DNA from: Dactylorhiza incarnata
Lineage: Eukaryota > Streptophyta > Magnoliopsida > Asparagales > Orchidaceae
DNA length: 64,000 bases
NCBI GenBank assembly: GCA_033032865.1
Contig: JAWHQI010000509.1
Location: forward strand, 731,001 to 795,000
Reading direction: 5' to 3'
Shown: in pieces, positions 1 through 11,386 of the stretch
How the letters are laid out: each line of letters opens with the position of its first letter
Position numbering within the stretch: position 1 is the first letter of the stretch
Program-made: the position numbers and the translations under genes
Notes under the pieces: model-generated
Databases searched by the model: none
What the model was told of the DNA's origin: nothing
The model's input: the letters and a program-made list of their open reading frames with translations, nothing else

Positions 1-402
1 GCTCATTTTATGGCCTTGCATCATCCGTCTCCGCGGAGACCGTCGCCCAAGTTTTCCTTGATTCAGTCGTTCGCTTGCACGGGTTGCCCGCGTCTATCGT
101 GAGTGACCGGGACGCGGTGTTCCTCAGCAATTTTTGGCAGGAATTATTTCGGGTTCTCCAAGTGCAGCTCAATATGTCCACCGCGTACCACCCCCAATCG
201 GACGGGCAAACGGAAGTGGTGAACCGTTGCGTAGAAAACTACCTTTGATGCATGTGTTTTGAAAAACCGCGGAGTTGGCCGAGTTGGCTTCCCCTTGCCG
301 AGTGGCGGTACAACATATCATACCAAAGCGCCATACAACTAACAACCTACGAAGTGGTTTATGGACAGGAACCGACGACATTCCCATCATACATAGAAGG
401 TA
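1..402 (+). pseudogene. Ty3/Gypsy integrase fragment, left half of a split element
   Basis: This is the catalytic core of a retroelement integrase, the enzyme that joins element cDNA to host DNA. The sequence shows IVSDRDAVF, then AYHPQSDGQTEVVNR, then a stretch ending VVYGQEP, the usual order in plant chromoviruses. The frame is broken by a one-base shift near base 32 and by a TGA at 246-248. Coding resumes at 9991, beyond the inserted element; the reading frame is preserved if the insert and one copy of its 5-bp target duplication are discounted. It is certainly a decayed Gypsy pol fragment; the clade (Reina- or CRM-like chromovirus) is inferred from the chromodomain in the other half. Confidence 0.85.
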
Positions 403-2412
403 TGTCACGACCCGTCTCGACAAGAGTCAGAGCGCACTTCGGGCGGGCCGTGATGCCACAGGCATGAGCGAACAGGAAACCATGCCTGCTAAGGCGGAAA
501 CAGAAATGCTACAATAAACATGAATTTATTACTTTGAAAAAGAATTTAGTGTATTTTATAAATATGCGGAAGCCGAAATGAAAAGTTAATGCTCATGCAT
601 TTATAATAAAATCCAATGTTACACACAATGCTGAAACGGTGATCATGCAATAAGCCACAATAGTAAAATGACAAGTAAAAAGATCTGATACAACAAAACA
701 CCATAAGAGTTGTCCACAATACAAGAGAAAATGACTGACAATAACTAATACAATCCAACAGTACTGAAACAAAATACATAAAACCTGCTGACACTGTAAT
801 CAAAATAAAACCTCCAAGCAAAACTGCAGCTGAACAAAGAAAACTCAGGGAGCAGACGGCGCGGTCACGAACCCTAAGACATTTCCAAACAGAAGGAAAA
901 TGCCTCAGAACAAGAAAACAATAGAAAACAAGCTGTAATTTTAAGTACGTGCAGAAATAATTCTAAAGTACCAATTAACTCTTGAAACAGGCTAGTGAAA
1001 CAGGCAAGTACTGAAACAAGCAGAAACTATCTAGAAATATTTTAGCCTACTCCGGAGTATAGCCTAAACATGTATATTGCAACGACATAAGCTGTAATCT
1101 ATGAAATGCGTAGATGTTTATAGTGAGCGCACATGGTTCACACTCAAGTCCAAGTGTAAGACTTACTAGAATAAGAGTATTTCCTGCTTACCGTGACCAT
1201 GCTGACAAGACGATGCACCACTTAAACCCTAGTTTCCAAGATTTGCTTATGACACTCAAGACATAAGTGATTCATGTTTTTCCGAGGGGATTTCTATCAC
1301 AACGCGACATACTCACGAGCGATAATTCTTATGTTATCAGATACTGTTAATAATTTAGATACATGTAAGAAGAACTTAAATTCTTGCTTGCAAGCGAGAT
1401 GGAATTTCTCCACTTGCCTTAAAGTGAAGCCGCAACTACCAGCAACAGCTATGCGGCGCAAGCAAAGACAAGGCTCTATTGAACCTGTTCAGGGCTAATC
1501 GCAGACGATATTTGATATTTGACAAGCAGCAAACCATATGCTAACACAGGCAGTTTAATTCGCGGAAACACAATCAGAAGCGGATTAGCAATTTACCTCC
1601 CTCAAGATGAGGGGAGAAGAAGTTACCACAAGGATCAGGGGCTTGGCGGCGCTTGGGTGACGAAAACCCTAAATCGGAGAGGGTTTTGGAGAGGTTCCAC
1701 CACTAGATCCGACGAGCGGCACCGGAAACACAAACAAACACGGGATTAGGAGATTATACGACGAACGCAAGGCGGACCGACGAAATTACGTCGATCGGAG
1801 GGCGAAAATCACCACAAAAAAATTAGGGCAAATCTGAAAACAGAACTTTTGGCGGAGATCCTTACCGAAGGAGACCAGATTTGGGCTCAGGAATCCACGA
1901 GGAGGGGTTTCGAGCGAAACCCTAGGAGTCCCCTTGAAATCCACCGACCGAAACGGAGAGGAAGAGGGGCTGTCGACCTCTTGGAGGAGGAGGAGAAGCT
2001 CCTTGATGTTGCCGGCGTCCAGAAGAGGGGAAGGAGGAGGCGCAGAAGTGGCTTCTTGCTGCTGCCAATCCTTGGAGGAGAAGGGCTGCCTCCGTCGGCC
2101 AGGGGAAGGGAAAAATGAAGGCGCAGGAGGCGACGTCGGCGGGAGGAAGAGCAGGCGTCGGCGTCGGCAGGAGGAGGAGCGGGCGGCGGCGTCACTGAAA
2201 GCGGGAGACGGGAGCGGCACGGGAGCGTCACGGGAGCGGAAGCCCTAGCGGGTTTGGTTTGCGGTTCTGCGTGAGTGCTGGACCGAGACTTTAATCAGGG
2301 GAGTTTAATTGGGGGGGGGAGGAAGGATGGGCTTAATATAATAAAGGGGGAATTTTTTTTTATATACTATTATTATTATTATTATTAAGCCACTAATTTA
2401 AGGGTTGTTACG
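403..2412 (-). repeat. 3' LTR of the minus-strand Gypsy element
   Basis: It aligns end to end with 7973-9985, with scattered substitutions, an 18-base gap near 760 and a different G-run length near 2311. The inner terminal base at 2412 is G where the other LTR has A. The GC- and purine-rich block at 1850-2250 gives several long open frames on both strands; they recur only as part of the LTR and resemble no protein I know. Confidence 0.93.
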
Positions 2413-2423
2413 TTCTCCCCTAC
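2413..2423 (-). other. Polypurine tract
   Basis: Read on the minus strand this is GTAGGGGAGAA, directly before the 3' LTR. It is the expected primer for plus-strand DNA synthesis. Confidence 0.8.
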
Positions 2424-2585
2424 TTAGAAAGTTTCGCCCCGAAACTTCTGATGATTTCCTAGCTGGGGTTAATATGACGAAGATTCAGATACCCTTTGTA
2501 CCGACAAGGTTTGCAAATTAAGGCATGGAAACTAACTATGAAAATAGCAAAATGAGAAGAGAACAAGAGCGGAGGCATACCAGGA

Positions 2586-4604
2586 TCAGGAGAAAAGGTG
2601 CGGATACTTGCTACGCATGTCAGCTTCGAGCTCCCAAGTGAACTCCTCAGACTTGCCATGCATTCAAAGTACCTTCACCATAGGAATAGTTCTCTTTCGA
2701 AGCTTGCGCTCTTGATATTCCACTATCTTGGCGGGTTCAATCGGATAAGACAAATTAGCTTCAGAAACCACCGGGATTTTCTCAAGAACACGATTATGAT
2801 CATGGATGTATTTCCGGAGCTGACTGACATGGAAAACATCATGAACACCGGACAACGAATCTGGTAACTCTAAACGATAAGCAGATCCTCCAACACGCTC
2901 TGAGATGGCGTACGGCCCCACAAATCTCGGGCTGAGCTTATGATGGCGACCAAACCGTTTCACCCCAGGAGTAGGAGAAACCTTCAAGAATACCTGATCA
3001 CCTACTGCAAACTCCAACGGATGGCGGCGCTGATTAGCATACTTCCTCTGTCTTTCAATGGCACGACTGAGCTGAAAACGAGTCTTCTTGGTGGCTTCTT
3101 CCATTTCCTGAAGTAACTCAGGGCCCAACACCACCTTCTCACCAACTTCTGACCAATAGAGAGGAGTCCTACAACGACGCCCATACAATGCTTCAAAGGG
3201 GGCCATCTTGAGGCTCTCCTGATAGCTATTGTTGTAGGCGAACTCGACCAACGGTAGGTGCTCATCCCAAGCTCCCTTGAAGTCCAGAATATAACACCGA
3301 AGCATGTCTTCAAGAATCTGATTAACCCTTTCGGTCTGCCCATCGGTAGTTGGATGATAAGCGGCGCTCAGGTTGAGCTCGGTACCCAAAGCTTGCTGAA
3401 AACCCTTCCAAAAGTGCGAAACAAACCTCGAGTCACGATCAGAGACAATCCGCAGTGGGATCCCATGAAGTCTAACTATCTCAGAGACATAAATCCGGGT
3501 CATCTTCTCAGTAGAGTGACCTTCCTTGTACGGGATGAAGTGAGCCACTTTCGTCATGCGATCCACTATGACCCAAATCACATCATGCCCTCTCGGAGTA
3601 CGGGGCAAACCCGTGATGAAGTCCATAGAGACATCTTCCCACTTCCATTCGGGGATAGGCAAAGGCTGCAAAAGGCCACTGGGACGCTGACGCTGAGCTT
3701 TCACCTTCTGGCACGTCAGACATCGAGAGATGAAACGAGCTATATAATTCTTCATACCAGGCCACCAAACGATTTGCTTCAAGTCATGATACATCTTATT
3801 ATTGCCTGGATGACCAGATGTGCGAGACTCGTGAGCTTCTCGGCAAATACTATCGAGCAATTCGGGAACATCAGGAATGCAGAGGCGGCCTCGGAAACGC
3901 AGAACATCGTCAGAGATAGAGAAATCCGGAAGAGTCCCAAGTTCAACCTGTCGGCGGATGCGCTGGAGTGCGGGATCAGATGGCTGCAAATCCTTCGCCT
4001 GCTCTACCCACAACGGAACAGGAACCTCTTCATGACCCTCGGGTGCGATGGATATATCCATCCGATCGAGGTCATCAATCGAGGCTGCTAGGATAGCTGA
4101 CATGGGTGCACAAGCGGCTACGGAGGCATGCCGGCTCAACGCATCTGCCACTGAATTGGCTTTACCAGGAACATACGTGAGCTGCAAGTCATAATCTGCT
4201 ACGAACTCGAGCCAACGCCTCTGACGAAGATTGGGGTTCTTCTGAACAAAGATGTACTTTAAACACTGGTGGTCGGTGAAAAAGTGACACTTCACGCCAT
4301 AGAGATAATGACGCCAAAGCTTCAAAGCAAACACCACCGCAGCGAACTCCAGATCATGAGTGAGGTAGTTGCGTTCGTGAACCTTCAACTGCCTCGACCC
4401 ATAAGCAATAACACGATCATCCTGCATCAGGACACAACCCAAACCAACTCCGGAAGCGTCAGTGTAAACTGAAAAGTCCAACCCTTCTGACGGAAGAGCT
4501 AAAACAGGTGCTGAACACAGACGTTGCTTCAACTCAGAAAAGGACTGCTCGCACTGATCTGACCACTCGAATCTAGCATGCTTTTGAGTTAGTCGAGTCA
4601 GGGG
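2586..4604 (-). pseudogene. Gypsy RNase H and integrase with C-terminal tail
   Basis: This is the second half of pol. RNase H comes first (FSVYTDASGVGLGCVLMQ, then FFTDHQCLKYI and VADALSRH). The integrase zinc-binding region follows (HESRTSGHPG...CLTCQK), then the core with DFITGLPR, IVSDRDSRF and YHPTTDGQTERVNQ. The GPY-like module LSPRFVGPYAI and the tail KIVEYQERKLRKRTIP...FTWELEADM close it. The long open frame runs 4532-2664. Upstream it joins RT only through a one-base deletion in a G run at 4601-4605. Downstream a TGA at 2664-2666, probably a former Trp codon, cuts off the last 25 codons, which stay readable to 2586. Confidence 0.93.
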
Positions 4605-5940
4605 GCAGCAAGAGAGGAAAAACCCTTGACGAAGCGTCGGTAATAGCCAGCCAAACCAAGGAAACTGCGGATCTCGGTAGGGGTAGAAGGTTGCTTCCAG
4701 TCCATAACCGCGGAAATCTTGGCAGGGTCAACAGAAAGTCCATCCCCTGAAATGACGTGGCCTAAGAAGGCAACACGATCCAGCCAGAACTCACATTTTG
4801 CCAACTTTGCATAGAGCTGATGCTGACGAAGGGTGGAGAGAGTGAGTCTAAGGTGTGCTGCATGCTCCTCGCGGGTTTTGGAGTATTCCAAGATATCATC
4901 AATGAAGACGATGATGAACTTGTCCAGGTACTCACGAAAGACACGGTTCATCATGTCCATGAATGCAGAAGGGGCGTTAGTCAACCCGAAAGACATCACC
5001 AAAAATTCGAAATGACCATACCGAGTCCGGAAGGCCGTACTGGGGACGTCGGAGTCCCTGATCTTCAGTTGATGGTAACCCGATCTGAGATCTATCTTGG
5101 AAAAGACTGTACTGCCCTTAAGCTGATCGAATAAATCATCCACACGCGGAAGGGGGTACTTATTCTTGATGGTCACCTTATTAAGATCTCGATAGTCGAT
5201 GCACAATCTCATGGATCCATCCTTCTTTTTCACGAAGAGTACAAGGGCTTCCCAAGGCGATGAGCTAGGGCGAATGTACCCACGCTCAAGCAATTCGTCT
5301 AACTGCGATCTGAGTTCTTCTAGCTCACGCGGTGCCATACGGTAAGGAGCTTTAGATATGAGGCGCGTCTCAGGCTCTACATCAATACAGAACTCTACAT
5401 CTCGATCAGGAGGCATCCCAGGCAATTCGGCGGGGAACACGTCAGGAAACTCTGAAGCAACATAAATAGACTCGAGTTGAGGAGAGATAGTATCCGAGTG
5501 CGAAGCATAAACGAAGCAGGCAGAACATCCTTGGCTAAAAAGTCGAGTGACGCGTACAACAGAGATTACCTTTAGGTGACTGCGGGTCTGAACATGAACG
5601 CTGTAGTCCTTGCCATCAATGCTGAGATTGACCCTTTTCGCCACACAGTCCAGCTTTGCTCGATACGCGACCAACCAATTCATTCCCAGGATTACGTCGA
5701 ACTCTATCATATCCAGAACTATGAGATCAGCGACGACTTGCAATTCTCCAAGCAGGATCGGGCAATTAAGAACGCCTCTGGTTGAGAGATGCAGATGACC
5801 GGGTACAGAAATCTCAAAAGGAACCTCAAGTGGCGAAGTATGCCAACTATAAAGGTCCACGATGCGGCGGGCGATAAAAGAGTGCGATGCACCGGAGTCA
5901 AATAAGATTTGCATCCACTTATACTTGACCCTAAAACTTC
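4598..5940 (-). pseudogene. Gypsy protease and reverse transcriptase
   Basis: After the putative intron the frame opens with the retropepsin motif [14 protein letters not shown]. The linker [13 protein letters not shown] follows, then the RT core: [54 protein letters not shown] and the catalytic box [10 protein letters not shown]. It ends at [16 protein letters not shown], where the normal coding sequence would run on into RNase H; the loss of one C (G on the plus strand at 4601-4605) brings a TGA at 4598-4600 into frame. An ATG at 5968 lies inside the predicted intron and is unlikely to be the true start. Confidence 0.92.
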
Positions 5941-6034
5941 CTAAAAAGGAAAACATAACGCATAACAAGTTTATTCGACTAAGGCTACCAGATTTAAGAA
6001 TGCAGAAAAATTTAAAATTCTACACGAAACGTAC
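5941..6034 (-). other. Putative spliceosomal intron between gag and protease
   Basis: On the minus strand gag coding reads to ...VISG, then GTACGT starts a T-rich stretch with stop codons. The stretch ends in CCTTTTTAG, after which the protease domain begins (SFRVKYKW, then DSGAS). Taking out exactly these 94 bases makes gag and protease one frame (phase 1), with the codon for G split across the junction. Base composition (T-rich, pyrimidine tract) is like a plant intron and unlike the flanking coding DNA. Splicing is inferred; a random insertion that happens to keep the frame is the alternative. Confidence 0.6.
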
Positions 6035-7292
6035 CAGAGATGACGTCAGTAGATGCGAGCGCCTCGCCCTGAGTGACAACGTTCATCACAGCACTGCCCT
6101 GAGCTCCGGGGATAACTTGCAGAGGCTGAGCGGGGATCGGGCTCTCCTTTATGGGACAGTCGAGCATGAGGTGTCCAACCTGCCCACATTTGAAACAGGC
6201 CTTCTACTTGCGGCGGCAGTCCTTTGCCAAGTGGCCCGGCCTCTTGCAGAAAGTACAGACGGAGGCAGCAGAGGCAAGCGTCATCTGAGGTTGCTGCGCA
6301 GGAGTAACCATCTTCTGTTTCTTCAGGAGGGAGCGGCAGACTTGGGCGACATGGCCCACCTTGTGGCAGAAGGCACACACCTCTTTGGACCTGAGGCTTT
6401 GCTGCTGAGATGGAGCATCCTTGCGCTTGAGGTCGGAAGCGGCGACATTGCTTGTTCCATGCTGGGCTTTCTTGGCAGAACGATCCAGCTCAATAGCTTC
6501 CACCCGCAAGGCGGCTCCCACGGTCTCCGCGTAGGTGGTGGCGCCATGAGCTACCACAAGCTGGCGGAAGTCACGACGGAGCCCCTTCACGAAACGGCTG
6601 ATCTTTTTCTCTTCATCTGGCACGAACTCCGCAGCAAGGAGGGAAAGGCGGGAGAACTCTCTCGCGTACTCGGTCACTGTCCTACCAGGCTGCTGAAGGG
6701 ACAGGAACTTCTCAGCTAACTTGTCCCGCTCCACGGAAGAGAGGAAGTTCTCCATAAGAGCATTCTTGAACTGACCCCAAGATAAGGTGGTAGAATCGGG
6801 GAGGCTGCGACGCTGGAGCCACCAAGTATAAGCATCCTCAGACAATTGATAGGCCGCAAGGAGGACCTTCTGGGTCTCGGGAACTCCAGCATACTCAAAA
6901 TACTTCTCCATCTGGGAGATCCATTCAGTGATCACGAAGTAGTCTCGATTGCCATCGAAAGACGGCGGATTCAGCCTCTTGAATGCCAGAGTATCTGCCA
7001 TTGCCACGGGCGGGGCAGTCAAGCTTGACACGAGCGGGGGCACCAAGGTGACGGCAGGCGAGCCGATCCCAGAATCAGTTGCAGGAGGGGTGACTCTAGT
7101 AAGGGCAGTAGTGTTGGTAACTCCAGCTGTCCCTGCACTGCCGGAACCAAGGGCCGGGTCAGGAGTTTGGCGATCCTCTTCCAGTCGGGTGAGACGTTCC
7201 AGAATCTGCCTCAACAGCTGGGCAGTGACATCTCCAGATGTTCCTCCCGCTGAAGAGGTAGTCTTCTTGCGCTGCGATCGCTTAGAAGCCAT
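6035..7292 (-). pseudogene. Gypsy gag with three zinc knuckles
   Basis: This is the nucleocapsid precursor that packages element RNA. It starts MASKRSQRKKTTSSAGG. The retrotransposon gag domain spans roughly residues 100-250 (LNPPSFDGNRDYFVITEW, FSRLSLLAAEFVPDEEKK). Three CX2CX4HX4C zinc knuckles follow: CAFCHKVGHVAQVC, CTFCKRPGHLAKDC and CFKCGQVGHLMLDC. A TAG at 6204-6206 separates the second from the third, so the present frame stops at 362 residues; the third knuckle and the run to the putative intron are in the same frame, so the TAG is a decay mutation or a readthrough codon. Confidence 0.9.
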
Positions 7293-7959
7293 CTAGAAGG
7301 AGACACAAGGAATCGAGTAAGAGAAACAGTCAAGTAAAGCATACAGGATTTAGACTACAGGTTCTAACATTCTAATACTGTTGAATACGTAAATCATGTA
7401 ATAGTTACAACATTTTCATTGGACAACTCTAGGTGGTAGTCATGCAAGTGCAAATGCGACGATAAGATCGCGTGCGATAGAAAAATGATTTGAAAAATCC
7501 ATGTGTGTACAATCGTCATCTGTTGCTCTCAGCTTAACACTCGTGCAATGAGTTATGTCATGCATGCAATGTATTTATGCCTACAATGCATCCTTAAGAA
7601 TGTACATGAATGGATACACATGTCATGTTAAGCGCCCATATCACTTAACATGTCACGCGCATGATGATTCTAATGCCAGCGCACTTGAAAATATTAAACC
7701 GCCCATACAATTTAATATTCGCAAGCGGTGTATATCCTAGTGGGAATTCATATGCATATAAATAATAAGTTTGCCCATACTCCCTTAACATTTGTACGCT
7801 TACTACCCATGCTTATGAGTGAGTGTGTGCGTGTTTCAGCCTCGAACAACAGATAACGACAAAGTGAGTGAGGAAATGATGCATGCACGTATATTTATAT
7901 AATAGATTTCAAAATATATGAAAATTTTAAAATACTTTATCTTTAGATGCTCAACCTAG

Positions 7960-7971
7960 CTCTGATACCAA
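7960..7971 (-). other. Primer binding site, initiator-Met tRNA type
   Basis: Read on the minus strand it is TGGTATCAGAGC, the usual plant initiator-Met primer complement, a base or two inside the 5' LTR. The leader between it and gag (7293-7959) is AT-rich with no convincing ORF. Confidence 0.85.
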
Positions 7972-7972
7972 C

Positions 7973-9985
7973 TGTCACGACCCGTCTCGACAAGAGTCAG
8001 AGCGCACTTCGGGCGGGCCGTGATGCCACAGGCATGAGCGAACAGGAAACCATGCCTGCTAAAGCGGAAACAGAAATGCTACAATAAACATGAATTTATT
8101 ACTTTGAAAAAGAATTTAGTGTATTTTATAAATATGCGGAAGCCAAAATGAAAAGTTAATGCTCATGCATTTATAATAAAATCCAATGTTACACACAATG
8201 CTGAAACGGTGATCATGCAATAAGCCACAATAGTAAAATGACAAGTAAAAAGATCTGATACAACAAAACACCCTAAGAGTTGTCCACAATACAAGAGAAA
8301 ATGGCTGACAATAACTAATACAAGAAAAGTAGATCCAACAGTACTGAAACAAAATACATAGAACCTGCTGACACAGTAATCAAAATAAAACCTCCAAGCA
8401 AAACTGCAGCTGAACGAAGAAAACTCAGGGAGCAGACGGTGCGGTCACGAACCCTAAGACAAATTCAAACAGAAGGAAAATGCCTCAGAACAAGAAAATA
8501 ATAGAAAATAAGCTGTAATTTTAAGTACGTGCAGAAATAATTCTAAAGTACCAATTAACTCTTGAAATAGGCTAGTGAAACAGGCAAGTACTGAAACAAG
8601 CAGAAACTATCTAGAAATATTTTAGCCTACTCCGGAGTATAGCCTAAACATGTATATTGCAACGACATAAGCTGTAATCTATGAAATGCGTAGGTGTTTA
8701 TAGTGGGCGCACATGGTTCACACTGAAGTCCAAGTGTAAGGCTTACTAGAATAAGAGTATTTCCTGCTTACCGTGACCATGCAGACAAGACGATGCACCA
8801 CTTAAACCCTAGTTTCCAAGATTTGCTTATGACACTCAAGACATAAGTGATTCATGTTTTTCCGAGGGGATTTCTATCACAACGCGACATACTCACGAGC
8901 GATAATTCTTATGTTACCAGATACTGTTAATAATTTAGATACATGTAAGAAAAACTTAAATTCTTGTTTGCAAGCGAGAGGGAATTTCTCCACTTGCCTT
9001 AAGGTGAAGCCGCAACTACCAGCAACAGCTATGCGGCGCAAGCAAAGACAAGGCTCTATTGAACCTGTTCAGGGATAATCGCAGACGATATTTGATATTT
9101 GACAAACAACAAACCATATGCTAACACAAGCAGTTTAATTCGCGGAAACACAATCAGAAGCGGATTAACAATTTACCTCCCTCAAGGTGAGGGGAGAAGA
9201 AGTTACCACAAGGATCGGGGGCTTGACGACGCTTGGGTGACGAAAACCCTAAATCGGAGAGGGTTTTGGAGAGGTTCCACCACTAGATCCGACGAGCGGC
9301 ACCGGAAACACAAACAAATACGGGATTAGGAGATTATACGACGAACGCAAGGCGGACCGACGAAATTACGTCGATCGGAGGGCGAAAATCACCACAAAAA
9401 AATTAGGGCAAATATGAAAACAGAACTTTTGGCGGAGATTCTTACCGAAGGAGACCAGATTTGGGCTCAGGAATCCACGAGGAGGGGTTTCGAGCGAAAC
9501 CCTAGGAGTCCCCTTGAAATCCACCGGCCGAAACGGAGAGGAAGAGGGGCTGTCGACCTCTTGGAGGAGGAGGAGAAGCTCCTTGATGTTGCCGGCGTCC
9601 AGAAGAGGGGAAGGAGGAGGCGCAAAAGTGGCTTCTTGCTGCTGCCAATCCTTGGAGGAGAAGGGCTGCCTCCGTTGGCCAGGGAAGGGAAAAATGGAGG
9701 CGCAGGAGGCGACGTCGGCGGGAGGAAGAGCAGGCGTCGGCGTCGGCAGGAGGAGGAGCGGGCGGCGGCGTCACTGAACGCGGGAGACGGGAGCGGCACG
9801 GGAGCGGGGGCCCTAGCGGGTTTGGTTTGCGGTTCTGCGTGAGTGCTGGACCGAGAATTTAATCGGGGGAGTTTAATTGGGGGGGGGGGGGGAGGAAGGA
9901 TAGGCTTAATATAATAAAGGGGGAATTTTTTTTTATATACTCTTATTATTATTATTATTAAGCCACTAATTTAAGGGTTGTTACA
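7973..9985 (-). repeat. 5' LTR of the minus-strand Gypsy element
   Basis: Partner of 403-2412, bounded by the primer site on the inside and the target duplication AGGTA (9986-9990) on the outside. A G run at about 9881-9893 is longer than in the other LTR, and a short TTA array lies near 9943. Confidence 0.93.
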
Positions 9986-9990
9986 AGGTA

Positions 9991-10590
9991 CGACACGGGT
10001 GGAGTCGGTAGACCGCTCCCTAGCGGCACGGGACCGGGTGATGCAATTATTGAGGGGTAATTTGGCAAAGGCGCAAAATCGGATGAAGGAGTTGGCAGAT
10101 AGAAAACGGCGCGAGCATGTCTTTCAAGTAGATGAGTGGGTTTGGGTGCGTCTACAACCATACCGCCAAGTTAGCCTCCGAGAGCATCAGAGTCACAAAC
10201 TCTCACCGAAATTCTTTGGACCGTTCCGGGTGATAGCAAGGGTGGGCCCCGTGGCATACAAGTTGTAGCTGCCCGAGAACGCCAAGATTCACTCCACTTT
10301 CCATATTTCACAGTTGAAGGCATATATGCGCCCCCACGAGGGCGTGATCCATCCGCTACCATCGACCATCAATGAGGAGGGTAACGTGCTAGTGGAGCCT
10401 CTCATCATTCTGGATAGGCGTATCATCAATCGAGGAGGGCGGCCAACGACACAACTTCTCATTCAATGGAGCAACGACACATCGACAGAGGCGACCTGGG
10501 AGGATTTACGGGCAATAAGGCAAAAGTGGCCCAACTTCGTTCCTTGTGGACAAGGAACTTCTGATGGAGGGCGTAATGTTATGTTATTTT
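9991..10590 (+). pseudogene. Gypsy integrase C-terminus with chromodomain, right half of the split element
   Basis: It continues the fragment at 1-402. Visible are [14 protein letters not shown], the GPY/F-like module [33 protein letters not shown], and a chromodomain-like tail (VEPLIILDRRIINRGGRPT, then QLLIQWSNDTSTEATWEDL). Such a domain is known to bind histone marks and guide insertion in chromoviruses. A TAG at 10266-10268 interrupts the frame just after VAYKL. The frame then runs a few codons into the LTR before its final stop. Confidence 0.88.
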
Positions 10591-10990
10591 AATTAACCAG
10601 GGGTAGACTGGTATTTTGGTAGTTGCTGCTTTAGGGTTTTGTTTAAATAGCCGGTTTAGCTATGGACCGGGTATGCAAAAAAGTGTATATGCTGTGTGAA
10701 TGCTGGTGGCTGCTACGGGAATCATCCCCTGCGCCTCTTGCTCGATCCCTTCAGGATTCATCCTTGGGATTGTTTATCTTCTTAATTTCATCTGTGTGCT
10801 TGCTTCTATTTTGTGTTGGTGTTATTGTGTTAGAACGAACAGGGCGAGGGCGTGGAAGTGCAGGAATTATCGCGGGCGGAAGAAGGCTGTTGGCGGTAGC
10901 CGCGGGTATCGCACAACGGAAGTGGGTGTCGTCCGCGCTAGGGAAGGATCACAGGTAAGGGACTGCATCAGGAACCCTAACCAATAGTCC
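10577..10990 (+). repeat. 3' LTR of the split Gypsy element, right end uncertain
   Basis: A purine-rich tract (GATGGAGGGCG) comes just before TGTTATGTTATTTT, the likely LTR start. A weak TATA-like box (GTTTAAATAG) lies near 10642. I see no partner LTR in the window, and the right end is only a guess. Bases 10991-11386 hold nothing I recognise beyond scattered GACATGTC motifs near 11200. Confidence 0.5.
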
Positions 10991-11386
10991 ATCAGCATTA
11001 GCCTATGAAGTCCGATATCACTTTTGGAGACTCTTTTATCCATTGTCTTAGAGGCTGAAACTGTCATGCCACTAGTTATTGCTTCTCCTTGTTCTACCTG
11101 TTGATGACCCCAATCATTAAGAAAGTTGTGGATTGATGTTAAGTTCATAACCAATCATAAAACTCATATTAAAATCACTATTTTAAATGCCCTCTGACAT
11201 GTTCGACATGTCATTTTTGAGAGCAAAATGATATTCTTTCTAAAAAACTAGATTATCATTTTGTAAAATATAGGCTGATATATTCGATTTTTTTCGATAT
11301 ATTGGCTGACATGAATTTTGAACATATCATCTGATTTTATATTTTATATTATATGAGCAGTATATGTTTCATCTATATACGAGCAA

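Larger units (their letters stand above)
403..9985 (-). mobile_element. Nearly complete Ty3/Gypsy retrotransposon, 9.6 kb, inserted in an older Gypsy element
   Basis: Two LTRs of about 2.0 kb flank gag and pol read on the minus strand. The ends are TGTCACGA and GTTACA, and the 5-bp target duplication AGGTA lies at 398-402 and 9986-9990. Order in the direction of transcription: 5' LTR (7973-9985), primer site, leader, gag, putative intron, protease-RT, RNase H-integrase, polypurine tract, 3' LTR (403-2412). The C-terminal tail of pol (FTWELEADMRSKYPHLF) resembles Tekay/Del-type chromoviruses; that clade call is an inference. One base deletion and two nonsense codons make it non-autonomous now, and the LTRs carry scattered differences, so it is not very recent. 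Confidence 0.93.

Noticed and set aside
1786..2248. Overlapping Arg/Pro/Ser-rich ORFs up to 144 residues on both strands, repeated at 9414-9842
   Set aside because: They lie in the GC-rich part of the Gypsy LTR, differ between LTR copies by frame-changing indels, and resemble no protein family.
3258..4091. 277-residue plus-strand ORF
   Set aside because: Antisense shadow of the RNase H-integrase frame, which is clearly the coding strand.
5862..6719. 285-residue plus-strand ORF
   Set aside because: Antisense of gag and the putative intron; no domain, while the minus strand gives zinc knuckles.
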